From assembly GCF_004793765.1 (NCBI RefSeq), contig NZ_SRYM01000004.1:1-64000 (forward strand): 64,000 nucleotides of DNA, given 5' to 3'. The DNA is from Parabacteroides distasonis. Its GTDB lineage: Bacteria; Bacteroidota; Bacteroidia; Bacteroidales; Tannerellaceae. The notes beneath the pieces are model-generated. The model was not told the origin of the DNA, did not search any database, and worked only from the letters and a program-made list of their open reading frames with translations. The stretch's first letter is position 1; each line of letters opens with the position of its first letter. A program made the translations under genes and the position numbers. Shown here one piece after another: positions 9,827 to 18,407 of the stretch.

Positions 9827-10957
9827 TTATAACCGGTTCGCTAATTGACGGACCATACCACTTTTCCATGTAGTAAAATCGCCAGCGATGATATGTGCCC
9901 TCGCTTCTTTCACCAGCCATAGGTAGAAAGCGAGGTTATGGATAGAAGCGATCTGTAAGCCAAGCATTTCTTTCGCCTTGATCAAGTGGTGCAGATAAGC
10001 CTTGCTATATAAGGTATCCACGTAGGAATGTCCGTCCGGATCGACCGGCGAGAAATCGTTCTCCCATTTCTTGTTACGCATATTGATAGTACCGAAGCGG
10101 GTGAAAAGTTGGCCGTTGCGTCCGTTACGGGTCGGCATGATACAGTCGAACATATCAATGCCCCGTTCGATCCCTTCAAGCAGATTGATCGGGGTACCTA
10201 CGCCCATCAAGTAACGAGGCTTATCTTTCGGTAAGATATCGTTTACGACTTCGATCATCTCATACATCTTATCGGTAGGCTCGCCAACGGCCAGTCCCCC
10301 GATAGCGTTTCCATCGGCGCCTTTTCGGGCCACGTTCTCCGCCGCCCTCTGCCGCAAGTCCGTATAGACGCATCCCTGTACGATCGGGAAGAGACTTTGT
10401 CGGTAGCCGTATTTCGGCTCCGTGCTGTTGAAGCGGGCAAAACAACGATCCAGCCAACGCTCGGTCAGGCCCAGTGATTGCTTGGCGTAATTGTAGTCGG
10501 CATCTCCCGGGCAACACTCATCGAAGGCCATGATGATATCTGCGCCGATAGAGCGTTCGATATCCATCACCTTCTCCGGCGTGAACATATGCTTGGAACC
10601 GTCGAGATGCGAGCGGAACTCGGCTCCCTCTTCATGCAGCTTGCGATTGTCGGAAAGGGAGAATACCTGAAACCCCCCGCTATCGGTCAATATCGGCCGA
10701 TCCCACGTATTAAACTTATGCAAGCCTCCTGCCTGCTCCAAGATATGGATACCGGGACGAAGATACAGATGGTACGTATTCCCCAAGATGATTTGTGCCT
10801 TGGTATCTTCCTTTAGCTCGGTCATATGTACACCCTTTACCGTACCTTGCGTACCCACGGGCATAAAAATAGGCGTCTCGATTACCCCGTGATCGGTGGT
10901 AATCAAGCCCGCCCTAGCGTTCGATTTCGTGTCGTTATACTGTAATTCAAATGTCAT
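9827..10957 (-). CDS. tgt: tRNA-guanine (queuine) transglycosylase
   Basis: Tgt exchanges guanine for preQ1 at the wobble position of GUN-anticodon tRNAs. The 376-residue protein has the normal length and the catalytic signatures LTDSGGFQVFSL, DIIMAFDECC, GGLAVGEP, MGVGTP and MFDCIMPTRNGRNG with its nucleophilic Asp. Oddly, where many Tgt proteins carry the zinc-binding CxCxxC, this one reads SPVDPDGHSYVDTLYSKAYLHHL, with no cysteines. The gene precedes lptG and has a TAnnTTTG box 18 bases upstream. Confidence 0.96.
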   Translation of the reverse strand: MTFELQYNDTKSNARAGLITTDHGVIETPIFMPVGTQGTVKGVHMTELKEDTKAQIILGNTYHLYLRPGIHILEQAGGLHKFNTWDRPILTDSGGFQVFSLSDNRKLHEEGAEFRSHLDGSKHMFTPEKVMDIERSIGADIIMAFDECCPGDADYNYAKQSLGLTERWLDRCFARFNSTEPKYGYRQSLFPIVQGCVYTDLRQRAAENVARKGADGNAIGGLAVGEPTDKMYEMIEVVNDILPKDKPRYLMGVGTPINLLEGIERGIDMFDCIMPTRNGRNGQLFTRFGTINMRNKKWENDFSPVDPDGHSYVDTLYSKAYLHHLIKAKEMLGLQIASIHNLAFYLWLVKEARAHIIAGDFTTWKSGMVRQLANRL

Positions 10958-10974
10958 GTATCAAAAATTTGTGA

Positions 10975-10982
10975 CAAAGGTA
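10975..10982 (-). promoter_or_regulatory. Putative -7 element for tgt-lptG
   Basis: On the minus strand it reads TACCTTTG, a full TAnnTTTG match 18 bases before the tgt ATG, inside the 36-base gap after the Fe-S gene. Confidence 0.55.
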
Positions 10983-10993
10983 GCATTTTTCTC

Positions 10994-12631
10994 TTAGAAT
11001 CCGAAGTCATCTATTTCTACCTTTTTCACCTCTTCCTCTTTGGGCTTCTCCACGAATTTGTGTACCTCGTTTGCCTTGATGATGATCGCTCTCATCGGGC
11101 GTACGGGACAGATCGATTCGCAGCCGCCACAACCGATGCAAAGATCGGGGTTTACTTGCGGGATGGTCAGCGTGCCCTCGTAAGGAACCATATGCACGGC
11201 TTGGGTAGGGCAGTGCTCCGAGCAGGCCCCGCAGTCCGTCCCCTCTGTCTTTACGATACAGCGGTTGATGAAGAAGGTGGCGATGCCTACTTGCGTAGTC
11301 GCTTTCTCTTCCTTGGTAAGCGGCTTTATAGCGTGCGTGGGGCAAACCTCCGAGCAGACCGTGCATTCGTAATTGCAATAACTGTCGATGTAAGCGATAC
11401 GGGGTTTCAACATATAATCAAAGCCATACTCTAATCCCGTGGGACGTAGTACATGACTCGGGCATTGGGTCACGCAAATCTGGCATCCGGTACATACATC
11501 CTTGAAACGCTCTATGCTGATCGCTCCCGGCGGTACGATAGGGAGCCATTTCTTGCCGTGCTTATCTTGCCCGTGCTGTCCTTTACAGTGTCCGTCTTGC
11601 CCCTCGCATGAATGTTGCCCTTTGCCATGCCCTTTTTCAATTCCTTGGGCAATGGTGGATACGATCGGGAGGGAGACCGCTACGGTAGCCCCTGCCGTGA
11701 GGAACGTACGGCGGCTGTTCGGAGCGGTAGCCTGTTGGATCACGTCTGTTTGTATGCGAGCTGTTTCGGCTTCTTTCTTGAAGGAAGGCTTGAAACGATA
11801 TTGCAATCCTCCTTTAGCGCACGAGGACACGCAGTTGAAACAATCTACGCAACGGGAGGTATCTACGGCGAGGTTCTTGCTGTCGATAGCCTCCGCCTTA
11901 CAAGTGTGCTCGCAATTGCCACAGTGCGTACAAGTTTCTTTGTCAAAGGAGATCCGGAAAAACGAATACCGGGAGATAAGGCTCAACAATGTTCCTACCG
12001 GGCAAAGCGTATTGCAGAACAACCTTCCCCGGAATACGACCATGATGATGAATACGAGCAAGGCGACCAAAGCGGATATCACGCCGAATACCGTCACGTT
12101 ACTGATCGTGACGTGATAAAGCGTATAGTTATCCATCTGTGCCAATCCGTCGGCCAGCAGGTTATTGACCCACATGACGGCCGGACGGAACAAGTTGCTC
12201 GCGATACGGCCGAAGTTACTGTACGGATCTAGCAACGTACATAATTCGATCATCCCGAAAACAGCCAATACGAATGTAAGCCCGAGAATAGAGTACCGTA
12301 AGATATTCATAGGCTTATGATAGCTGAACCTGCGTACTCCTTTCTTTTTCTTCTTTCCGATACAGAAAACCCGGTTGATAATATCTTGCAATACGCCCGC
12401 CGGGCAAATGACCGAGCAATAGATCCGGCCGAACAATAAAGCCAATATGAATTGGAAGACCACCAACCCCGCCATTCCCCCTAAAATAGCAGGCATGATC
12501 TGGAGATGCAACAACGTGTGCAGGTTGTCCGGCAATACATCGGCGAAATCAACGAAGAATAAAAGTATGGGTGCGAAAATGAGGATCGCGAGTACGACCC
12601 GCAATCCTTTTAGGTAATTAGGCTTTTTCAT
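10994..12631 (-). CDS. NapH-like membrane protein fused to polyferredoxin, with internal twin-arginine segment
   Basis: The 545-residue protein starts as a NapH/MauN-type membrane electron-transfer protein: several membrane helices in residues 10-200 and two CxxxCP motifs (Cys72/76 and Cys206/210). Two 4Fe-4S motifs follow (CTHCGNCEHTC at 234, CVDCFNCVSSC at 261). Residues 307-329 then read like a Tat signal, RRTFLTAGATVAVSLPIVST. A His/Gly/Cys-rich linker (334-360) comes next, then four more cluster motifs at about 380, 419, 467 and 498 (NapG-like). It is cotranscribed with the upstream DUF362 gene (6-base gap). A redox role at the membrane is likely; the partner is unknown. Confidence 0.85.
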   Translation of the reverse strand: MKKPNYLKGLRVVLAILIFAPILLFFVDFADVLPDNLHTLLHLQIMPAILGGMAGLVVFQFILALLFGRIYCSVICPAGVLQDIINRVFCIGKKKKKGVRRFSYHKPMNILRYSILGLTFVLAVFGMIELCTLLDPYSNFGRIASNLFRPAVMWVNNLLADGLAQMDNYTLYHVTISNVTVFGVISALVALLVFIIMVVFRGRLFCNTLCPVGTLLSLISRYSFFRISFDKETCTHCGNCEHTCKAEAIDSKNLAVDTSRCVDCFNCVSSCAKGGLQYRFKPSFKKEAETARIQTDVIQQATAPNSRRTFLTAGATVAVSLPIVSTIAQGIEKGHGKGQHSCEGQDGHCKGQHGQDKHGKKWLPIVPPGAISIERFKDVCTGCQICVTQCPSHVLRPTGLEYGFDYMLKPRIAYIDSYCNYECTVCSEVCPTHAIKPLTKEEKATTQVGIATFFINRCIVKTEGTDCGACSEHCPTQAVHMVPYEGTLTIPQVNPDLCIGCGGCESICPVRPMRAIIIKANEVHKFVEKPKEEEVKKVEIDDFGF

Positions 12632-12637
12632 CCTCGA

Positions 12638-13570
12638 TTATATCTTAATACGTTTGATCGTGACATTATCCAGATTCGTCGTACCCAGCTTTAAAGCCTC
12701 GCCTTTACCGATATGACCTACGGCGGCCATATCCAGCTTCTTCACTTGGTTGAACAGGCGAAGGGCAGCGGTGTCGATAGTGACGATATTGGTGGAGGCG
12801 ATCAAGGATTTCAAGGTAGCCACATCGGCCGCGCTCTTTCCTTGCGGGCCGTTTTGGTGCATGATACGATAAGCGTCCACGATGTTCAATACCGGTTTCT
12901 TTTGCCAAGTGCAAATATCGGCGATGCATTGTTGCAAATCATTTTGATGGAAGAAACGGCGATCCCATACGATTCCCATATAGTTCTTCATGGCGCAAGT
13001 CATCTTCGCCCCACCATGGTTCTTCAATACGGGGACGTTGATCCATGCGTCAGCCTCGATCAGGGCCTCATGGATCTTGGCGCTTTTCAGGTTCACGCCA
13101 CCCGGGATGGATACTTCCTTGAAATATTTCTCATCGTTGGCAGGCATGATGATACCTCCGGCCTCTTTTACGGCTTCGGCGATCCCGCTCGTCTCATAGC
13201 ATTTCTGCCAGTTATCGCAGGTGTGGTCGAATACGGTCACTTTAGAGGCGCCGGCCTCCAAACATTTCTTGACCAAGGCTTTCACTAATTTGGGGTTCGT
13301 ATTACCGGCCAATTCAGGAGAGCGGTCCCAACCGATATTCGGCTTGATCACGATCTTTTGTCCTTTCTTTACGAAGTTTCCGATACCGCCAAGGGCTTCC
13401 AAGGCTTTATCTAGCATCACCTCCGGCTCTCCACCCATAACGGCTACCATATCGGGAGCCTTTTCTACGGCTACGGTGTTTGTGGAAAGGGCCGCTTGCA
13501 GACCTTCAAAATTTAAGGATAGAGCTGCGCTAGCGATGACACTGGTCTTTAAAAAATCACGACGTTTCAT
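12638..13570 (-). CDS. DUF362-domain protein with Tat signal
   Basis: The 310-residue protein begins MKRRDFLKTSVIASAALSL, a twin-arginine export signal, followed by a DUF362 domain (from about residue 38: PEVMLDKALEALGGIGNFVKKGQKIVIKPNIGW). DUF362 proteins often sit with ferredoxin-type Fe-S proteins. This one is directly followed by the NapH-type polyferredoxin gene, supporting a joint extracytoplasmic redox or maturation role. Several conserved segments are visible (PVLKNHGGAKMTCAMKNYMG, VDAYRIMHQNGPQG). The biochemical function of the family is not settled. Confidence 0.88.
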   Translation of the reverse strand: MKRRDFLKTSVIASAALSLNFEGLQAALSTNTVAVEKAPDMVAVMGGEPEVMLDKALEALGGIGNFVKKGQKIVIKPNIGWDRSPELAGNTNPKLVKALVKKCLEAGASKVTVFDHTCDNWQKCYETSGIAEAVKEAGGIIMPANDEKYFKEVSIPGGVNLKSAKIHEALIEADAWINVPVLKNHGGAKMTCAMKNYMGIVWDRRFFHQNDLQQCIADICTWQKKPVLNIVDAYRIMHQNGPQGKSAADVATLKSLIASTNIVTIDTAALRLFNQVKKLDMAAVGHIGKGEALKLGTTNLDNVTIKRIKI

Positions 13571-13641
13571 AATTGTATACTATAATTGGTTTATATTTTG
13601 ATTTACGGTACAGTCTTTTTTTGCTCGTTTGTTATTCTGAA

Positions 13642-13649
13642 CAAAGATA
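13642..13649 (-). promoter_or_regulatory. Putative -7 element for the DUF362 / Fe-S operon
   Basis: On the minus strand it reads TATCTTTG (TAnnTTTG), 72 bases before the DUF362 start codon. Confidence 0.5.
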
Positions 13650-13735
13650 ATGATTATTTTGATATGCGAGTCAACTCTTTTTACAAAGTAGAACGAAAGT
13701 AGTCAACTAAAATAGCGAAGCTACACGCTGCTTTT

Positions 13736-13824
13736 TACTGCAACGCTCGTGCAGTGTTACTGCAACAGGCATTGCAGTACCGCTGCATAAGCCTTGCAGT
13801 ACTACTGCAACCCGGGTTGCAGTA
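13736..13824. repeat. Tandem palindrome array A (4 units, about 22-bp period)
   Basis: Four units start at 13736, 13758, 13780 and 13803. Each has arms of the type ACTGCA / TGCAGT around a variable 6-7-base centre (ACGCTCG, CAGGCA, TAAGCC, CCCGGG). Unit 2 has perfect 8-base arms TACTGCAA / TTGCAGTA. Unit 4 is a perfect 22-bp palindrome (TACTGCAACCC plus its reverse complement). The array lies between the divergent DUF362 gene and the gene starting at 13911, in a 340-base gap that otherwise holds only the DUF362 promoter. Confidence 0.9.
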
Positions 13825-13910
13825 ATCTTGCGTAATAAGATAAATTCTTGTCGGAAGGCATATCGGTTCTGATAATATTTTCCTACCTTGCGAGGCAAAA
13901 AACAGATTGT

Positions 13911-14690
13911 ATGGTTTTATATTGTAGAGTATCATTGAACGCTTTTGTCGAAAGCTTTCGGAATACCTCGGGGCCTGATTCCTTTTTCACGCTTCCGGCG
14001 AAGGGGTTGATGCATATCGTGCCGCAAGAGGAGATCGAGTATGGGCTTTCCTTGCTTAGGGAGTCTATCGGTTTGTATGAGGAACGCAAAGGGATACCTG
14101 TGGAAAAGAGCAAGAAAGCGATGCCCTTTTTCAGACAGGACAGCCGGATGCTGGTGGGGCCGGAGATAGGCATGTACGTGATCCCTTTGTATGAGAAACC
14201 CGGTGAGCCGGCCCGGTCTGCCGAGCCTTCTCTGCTCCTTGAGCTGGACTATCAGTCGTTGGGCGAGCTTTGCCTGTTCGAGAATTATTCCCTGTTGTCT
14301 TGTAAATATGAGAGGGAGCCTATCTTGAACCATTTTACGGCACAATTGGAAAAGGAATACGATACCTTCTTTTTTGATGAGGAGCACACGGGCTTTACGC
14401 CTGATTCCCGCTTTTTCTCGATGCTGTGTAACGCCTGTCTGGAGGTGAAGCATCCTTCCTCGGTGGGGGATAAGGAATGGCGGTTGGCCTCGCTGCAAGC
14501 TACGGACGAGGTGCTCTATCGTTATGAGCATGGAAACTTGATCCCATACGTCCCGGTATCGATGCCGGTAGACTGCCTGAAACGGGTTTATCTGGAAGAT
14601 TTCCGGCGGCAGCCCTTATTATTCGGGACTTTGAACGGTTTCTTGAAAAGCAAGGGACTTCCCGCCGAACAATTACTAAACTTATCATAA
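13911..14690 (+). CDS. Hypothetical protein, weak DUF2971-like resemblance
   Basis: From the ATG at 13911 the product is 259 residues; earlier alternative starts add up to 21 codons but look unconvincing. It has no signal peptide or membrane segment, so it is probably cytosolic. The order of elements (LCLFENYSLLSCKYE in the middle, FFDEEHTGF, then GDKEWRLASLQ followed by a strand-rich tail) faintly recalls DUF2971 proteins, which have a KEWR-type motif before the C-terminus. I do not consider that proven. It ends 3 bases before the mutarotase gene, so the two are probably cotranscribed. Palindrome array A lies 86 bases upstream. Confidence 0.65.
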   Translation: MVLYCRVSLNAFVESFRNTSGPDSFFTLPAKGLMHIVPQEEIEYGLSLLRESIGLYEERKGIPVEKSKKAMPFFRQDSRMLVGPEIGMYVIPLYEKPGEPARSAEPSLLLELDYQSLGELCLFENYSLLSCKYEREPILNHFTAQLEKEYDTFFFDEEHTGFTPDSRFFSMLCNACLEVKHPSSVGDKEWRLASLQATDEVLYRYEHGNLIPYVPVSMPVDCLKRVYLEDFRRQPLLFGTLNGFLKSKGLPAEQLLNLS

Positions 14691-14693
14691 GGA

Positions 14694-15575
14694 ATGAAGA
14701 CAGTATCAAATCAAGAACTAACGATCCGTGTCGCCGAACATGGAGCGGAGTTGAGTAGTATCGTAGCGAACGCTACGGGAAAGGAGTATCTCTGGCAAGC
14801 GGACCCCGCTTTCTGGAAACGTCATTCCCCGGTATTGTTCCCGATCGTCGGGAGCGTATGGAAGGCCGAGTATCGGAACGAGGGAACCGTGTATCCGCTG
14901 TCGCAGCACGGCTTTGCACGGGATATGGATTTTACGTTGATCGATGAGGCGGAGAATGAGTTGCGTTTCGCGCTGGAAAGTACCCCGGACACGTTGAGAG
15001 CCTATCCGTTCCCTTTCCTTTTGGAGATCGGGTATCGTTTGGAGGGCAATAAGGTGGAGGTGCTTTGGCGTGTGAAGAATACGGGAGATCAGACGATGCA
15101 TTTCCAGATCGGCGCTCATCCGGCTTTCCTGTACCCGAATTATGAGGTGGATCAACCGGATCGGGGGTATTTCGCTTTCGATGTGAAAAAAGATCTCGTA
15201 TACCGTGCGCTGGTGGAGAAAGGGTGCGTAGGGGATGTGGTTCGTCCGGTACCTTTGGATGCGGACGGCTTGCTGCCGTTGAATATCCATACGTTTGATA
15301 TCGATACGTTTATCTTGGAGGACAGCCAGATTAAGCGGGTGGACTTATTGGATGTGGAGAAACGTCCGTACCTTTCGCTCACCTTTACGGCTCCGGTGGT
15401 AGGCTTATGGTCTCCGCCTACGAGAAACGCTCCGTTTGTCTGTATCGAACCTTGGTATGGGCGTTGCGACCGGGTGGATTATACGGGTGAGTATAAAGAC
15501 CGGGATTGGGTATGGCATTTGGAACTGGGAGAGGTCTTCGATGCCTCCTATACGATAGAAATAGCGGGGGCTTGA
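14694..15575 (+). CDS. Aldose 1-epimerase family protein (LacX-like)
   Basis: The 293-residue protein matches the galactose-mutarotase-like fold of LacX-type epimerases. Characteristic parts are HGAELSSIVANATGKEYLWQAD at the N-terminus, SPVLFPIVGSVWK, the QHGFARDMDF His motif, the HFQIGAHPAF His motif at about residue 140, and a C-terminal CIEPWYG containing the catalytic-type Glu. It probably interconverts anomers of a hexose or hexose phosphate; the sugar cannot be told from the sequence. It is not next to a sugar operon, only behind a hypothetical gene. A hairpin separates it from the convergent trkA. Confidence 0.87.
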   Translation: MKTVSNQELTIRVAEHGAELSSIVANATGKEYLWQADPAFWKRHSPVLFPIVGSVWKAEYRNEGTVYPLSQHGFARDMDFTLIDEAENELRFALESTPDTLRAYPFPFLLEIGYRLEGNKVEVLWRVKNTGDQTMHFQIGAHPAFLYPNYEVDQPDRGYFAFDVKKDLVYRALVEKGCVGDVVRPVPLDADGLLPLNIHTFDIDTFILEDSQIKRVDLLDVEKRPYLSLTFTAPVVGLWSPPTRNAPFVCIEPWYGRCDRVDYTGEYKDRDWVWHLELGEVFDASYTIEIAGA

Positions 15576-15600
15576 TCGCTTCGTTGATATTTGCCGTAGG

Positions 15601-15631
15601 CAGACGACGCTGATTATATCGTGATCGTCTG
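15601..15631. terminator. Hairpin between convergent mutarotase and trkA genes
   Basis: Arms CAGACGA and TCGTCTG, 17-base loop, followed by TCTATGTTTTGC. It is the only structure in this 69-base convergent gap. Confidence 0.55.
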
Positions 15632-15644
15632 TCTATGTTTTGCT

Positions 15645-16331
15645 TTAGATGTTGGCTATTTTATTCAATAGCTCTATCTTCCCGAATAAGATCAGTAGAT
15701 CATCCGCCTCGATCACCAATTCCTCGGTGATGCGGCTGATAACCTTGTATTCTGTCTGTGTGAGCCCGATCAGGTTCTTTTTCTCGTAAGGGCGTTCGAT
15801 CGCTATCAGATGGATGCCGAAATTCTCCTCGAAATCGATGTTCTTGATGGTTTGCCCGACAAGAGTGGCCGGTGTCTTGATCTTATAGAGATGTTCCGTG
15901 TCGGTTACTTTATACCAATGCCGGAACAGGCCGCCTAAAGACGCTTGGGAGGTGTACATCGTAGAGAAATCCTTTTCCGGGGTGATGATCTCGCTTACCC
16001 CGATCGCACGGATTACTGTCTCATGGATCGAGGAGATCGCCCGCACGATCAGTTTGCCCGCATCCAAGCTTTTCAATAAGGCGACAGTCTGAACGGAAGT
16101 CCCGAAATCCTTACCGAATGTTACGATAATGGCATCCATCTCACTCAAAGGCAGGGTGTTCAATGCCTCTTTGTCCGTGGAGTCCAAGGCGACCGCCCCC
16201 GCTATGTCGTTTTTCAGCATATCGACACGATGCAGATCCATGTCTACGCCGATCACCTCATTGCCGACACGTGTCAAGTCCTTTGCTATCGCACGTCCTA
16301 AATTCCCTAATCCGATTACTAAATATTTCAT
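15645..16331 (-). CDS. Potassium uptake regulatory subunit, TrkA/KtrA-like
   Basis: The 228-residue cytosolic protein has one RCK module: a Rossmann nucleotide-binding domain (VIGLGNLGRAIAKDL at about 4-18, acidic VIGVDMD near residue 30) and a TrkA-C domain in the last 80 residues (KTPATLVGQTIKNIDFEENFGI). Proteins with a single RCK module work as KtrA-type rings gating the channel subunit. The channel-type gene lies immediately upstream on the same strand, 12 bases away, giving a two-gene operon. Confidence 0.93.
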   Translation of the reverse strand: MKYLVIGLGNLGRAIAKDLTRVGNEVIGVDMDLHRVDMLKNDIAGAVALDSTDKEALNTLPLSEMDAIIVTFGKDFGTSVQTVALLKSLDAGKLIVRAISSIHETVIRAIGVSEIITPEKDFSTMYTSQASLGGLFRHWYKVTDTEHLYKIKTPATLVGQTIKNIDFEENFGIHLIAIERPYEKKNLIGLTQTEYKVISRITEELVIEADDLLILFGKIELLNKIANI

Positions 16332-16343
16332 GCTATCTTGTTT

Positions 16344-18164
16344 TTACATTAATATATTTTCTTGTGGATATGTATAGTCCTTTTTCGTGTATTCCTTGCA
16401 GAAACTTACGAGGAAGGCCAATACCCCGATACGTCCGACCAGCATCGTGCTGATAATGATGATTTTCCCGATAGGGGTGAGATGAGGGGTATAATCGATG
16501 CTCAAGCCTACGGTACTCAAGGCGGAAACAACCTCGAACAATAGGGAGAACAATGGCGCCCCTTTTTCCGTATAAGATAATACCCACGTAGCGATCGCCA
16601 CCCACATGAAGTACATCATGATGATAGCGAATGCCCGGCGGATAGCGAATGGGGCGATCTCCCGTTTTCTCACTTCCACTTTATCTTTCTCACGTGCGGC
16701 GTTCAGGGTCGTAACCAGAGCTACGAAAACGGTGGTCACTTTCAATCCGCCGCCGGTGGACATAGGGGCGGCTCCAATTACCATAAGGATCCACGTCAGC
16801 ATTAAGGTCGGAGGGGCCAATGTAGTCATATCCGCCACGTTGAATCCTGCCGTTCTAGGCGTGACGGCGCCTAAGAACGCATTTGCCAGTTTCCCCCGCA
16901 AAGGAAGGTCGCCCAAGGTATTGTCATACTCGAAAAAGAGGTAGAAAACTGTTCCGGTAATTAATAGGATCAAGGTAGATATAACAACTATGTACGTATG
17001 TACATTAATGATACGGGGCGTATGGATATAATGCTTTTGCTTACCGATCAATATCTTGATACCATTCATCAGCAAGTGATGCAAGAGTTTCAGGTAATTG
17101 AAGACGATCGGGAAGCCCAAGCCTCCGAATATAATCAGCATGGCTATCCAGAAATGGAGGTTGTACTTATCCGCCACTAACGGATCGTACATATTGCCGC
17201 TCAAGGTAGAGATCCCTGCGTTACAAAAAGCGGACACGGCATGAAACATTGCGTAGAATAATTCCTGCTGCGTACCTCCCGGCAGGCTTCCCCGTACGTC
17301 CATATAAATAAAATAGGCACCGATCCCCTCGATAAACAAGGTCACGAAAAGAATATTTAAGATGACCCGGAATAATCCTCCCGTCCGATCCTCGTTCAAC
17401 ATATCTTTCAGCATCATCTTGCTCGTAAAAGAGGATTTCCCCATAAAGGAGAGGGCGAAGAAAGAGGTAAATGTCATGACTCCTATGCCGCCTATCTGTA
17501 TTAAAATCAGGATGATAATATGACCAATATGCGTGAAACTGGTGGCTACATCGACGGTAGTTAGTCCGGTTACGCATACCGAGGTCGTGGAGATAAACAA
17601 AGCGTCGATAAACGGAATCCGGTGCGTAGTGGCGTTCGGCAACGATAGCAACCCGGCCCCGACCAATATCACGAACACGAAACTGAGCAAGAAAAGCAAC
17701 GAGGGCTTGATCCGTGTCTGCATCAGCGTGAACGTCTGCCGGGATAAGTGAATCGTGCTAAGTAGCAATAATAAGACATATACGAAGAGAGGTTTCGTAA
17801 GGAAAGACAAATAAGGCAAGGAGTGCGCTATGGCATCCTTGAAAAATATTTTGCTGGATAATACGGCGAATAAAAGGAAATAGATGCTGATATCGAGATA
17901 CAACATTTTCTCCTGTATGATTTCTTGGAACCTCACCACGTACCGGAGTGTTATGCCCGTGAAAAAAGCTAGCAGGATGAATGGGCGGGAACGCTCTAGG
18001 ATATGGACGGAATCGGGTGTCTGTACAAAGCCGAACTGGTAGATCAATACGAAGAAAGAGGCTAAGGAGGCGAGTAGGATGGTCGCTTCCGCTATCCCGT
18101 TCAACAATCCCTTCATTTTATCCCAATAAATCAGCCAGGCGAAGTATATGTTTTTTAGATTCAT
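16344..18164 (-). CDS. Potassium transporter subunit, TrkH/KtrB family
   Basis: From the ATG at 18164 the product has 606 residues (MNLKNIYFAWLIYWDKMKGLL). A longer frame begins at 18233, but a -7 element sits between the two starts, so the shorter is preferred. Ten or more membrane helices are present. The C-terminal two thirds carry the four-fold pore pattern of Trk/Ktr, with filter-like segments STTSVCVTGL, VSAFCNAGIS, VTPRTAGFN and VSALSTVGLS. The first 150 residues contain extra helices as in larger Trk-type subunits. It forms an operon with the RCK gene. Confidence 0.93.
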   Translation of the reverse strand: MNLKNIYFAWLIYWDKMKGLLNGIAEATILLASLASFFVLIYQFGFVQTPDSVHILERSRPFILLAFFTGITLRYVVRFQEIIQEKMLYLDISIYFLLFAVLSSKIFFKDAIAHSLPYLSFLTKPLFVYVLLLLLSTIHLSRQTFTLMQTRIKPSLLFLLSFVFVILVGAGLLSLPNATTHRIPFIDALFISTTSVCVTGLTTVDVATSFTHIGHIIILILIQIGGIGVMTFTSFFALSFMGKSSFTSKMMLKDMLNEDRTGGLFRVILNILFVTLFIEGIGAYFIYMDVRGSLPGGTQQELFYAMFHAVSAFCNAGISTLSGNMYDPLVADKYNLHFWIAMLIIFGGLGFPIVFNYLKLLHHLLMNGIKILIGKQKHYIHTPRIINVHTYIVVISTLILLITGTVFYLFFEYDNTLGDLPLRGKLANAFLGAVTPRTAGFNVADMTTLAPPTLMLTWILMVIGAAPMSTGGGLKVTTVFVALVTTLNAAREKDKVEVRKREIAPFAIRRAFAIIMMYFMWVAIATWVLSYTEKGAPLFSLLFEVVSALSTVGLSIDYTPHLTPIGKIIIISTMLVGRIGVLAFLVSFCKEYTKKDYTYPQENILM

Positions 18165-18188
18165 GTCCGATGTTTTATAAATATATAA

Positions 18189-18196
18189 CAAATGTA
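18189..18196 (-). promoter_or_regulatory. Putative -7 element for the potassium transport operon
   Basis: On the minus strand it reads TACATTTG. It lies 24 bases before the ATG at 18164 but downstream of the alternative start at 18233, which favours the shorter protein. Confidence 0.6.
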
Positions 18197-18377
18197 GGAA
18201 ATAAAAGTTAGAGGTTCGTGAAGACGCCTTCATTATTTGTTCTCATGCTAATTGTTTTACTTACATTATGTGTTGTATAGCATATTGTACGATTTACGAT
18301 ATTGAAAATATCAGAAAAATAATTGATTAGTAGGTATAAAAAAGGTATTTTGTAATAGCTTTATTAAGAAAAATACT

Positions 18378-18385
18378 TATATTTG
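18378..18385 (+). promoter_or_regulatory. Putative -7 element for the xylose unit
   Basis: TATATTTG, 22 bases before the start of the NUDIX-type regulator gene. A TTTG lies 25 bases upstream of it, somewhat farther than the usual 19-21. Confidence 0.6.
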
Positions 18386-18407
18386 CGTAAATCTAATTAC
18401 TGATATC

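Noticed and set aside
13736-13824. REP/BIME elements tied to a RAYT transposase
   Set aside because: No RAYT gene is in the window, and the arrays do not share one sequence as REP families do. A RAYT elsewhere in the genome is not excluded.
16344-18233. Longer form of the TrkH/KtrB-type protein starting at 18233
   Set aside because: A TAnnTTTG box at 18189-18196 lies inside the extra part, and the extra residues do not look like the family.
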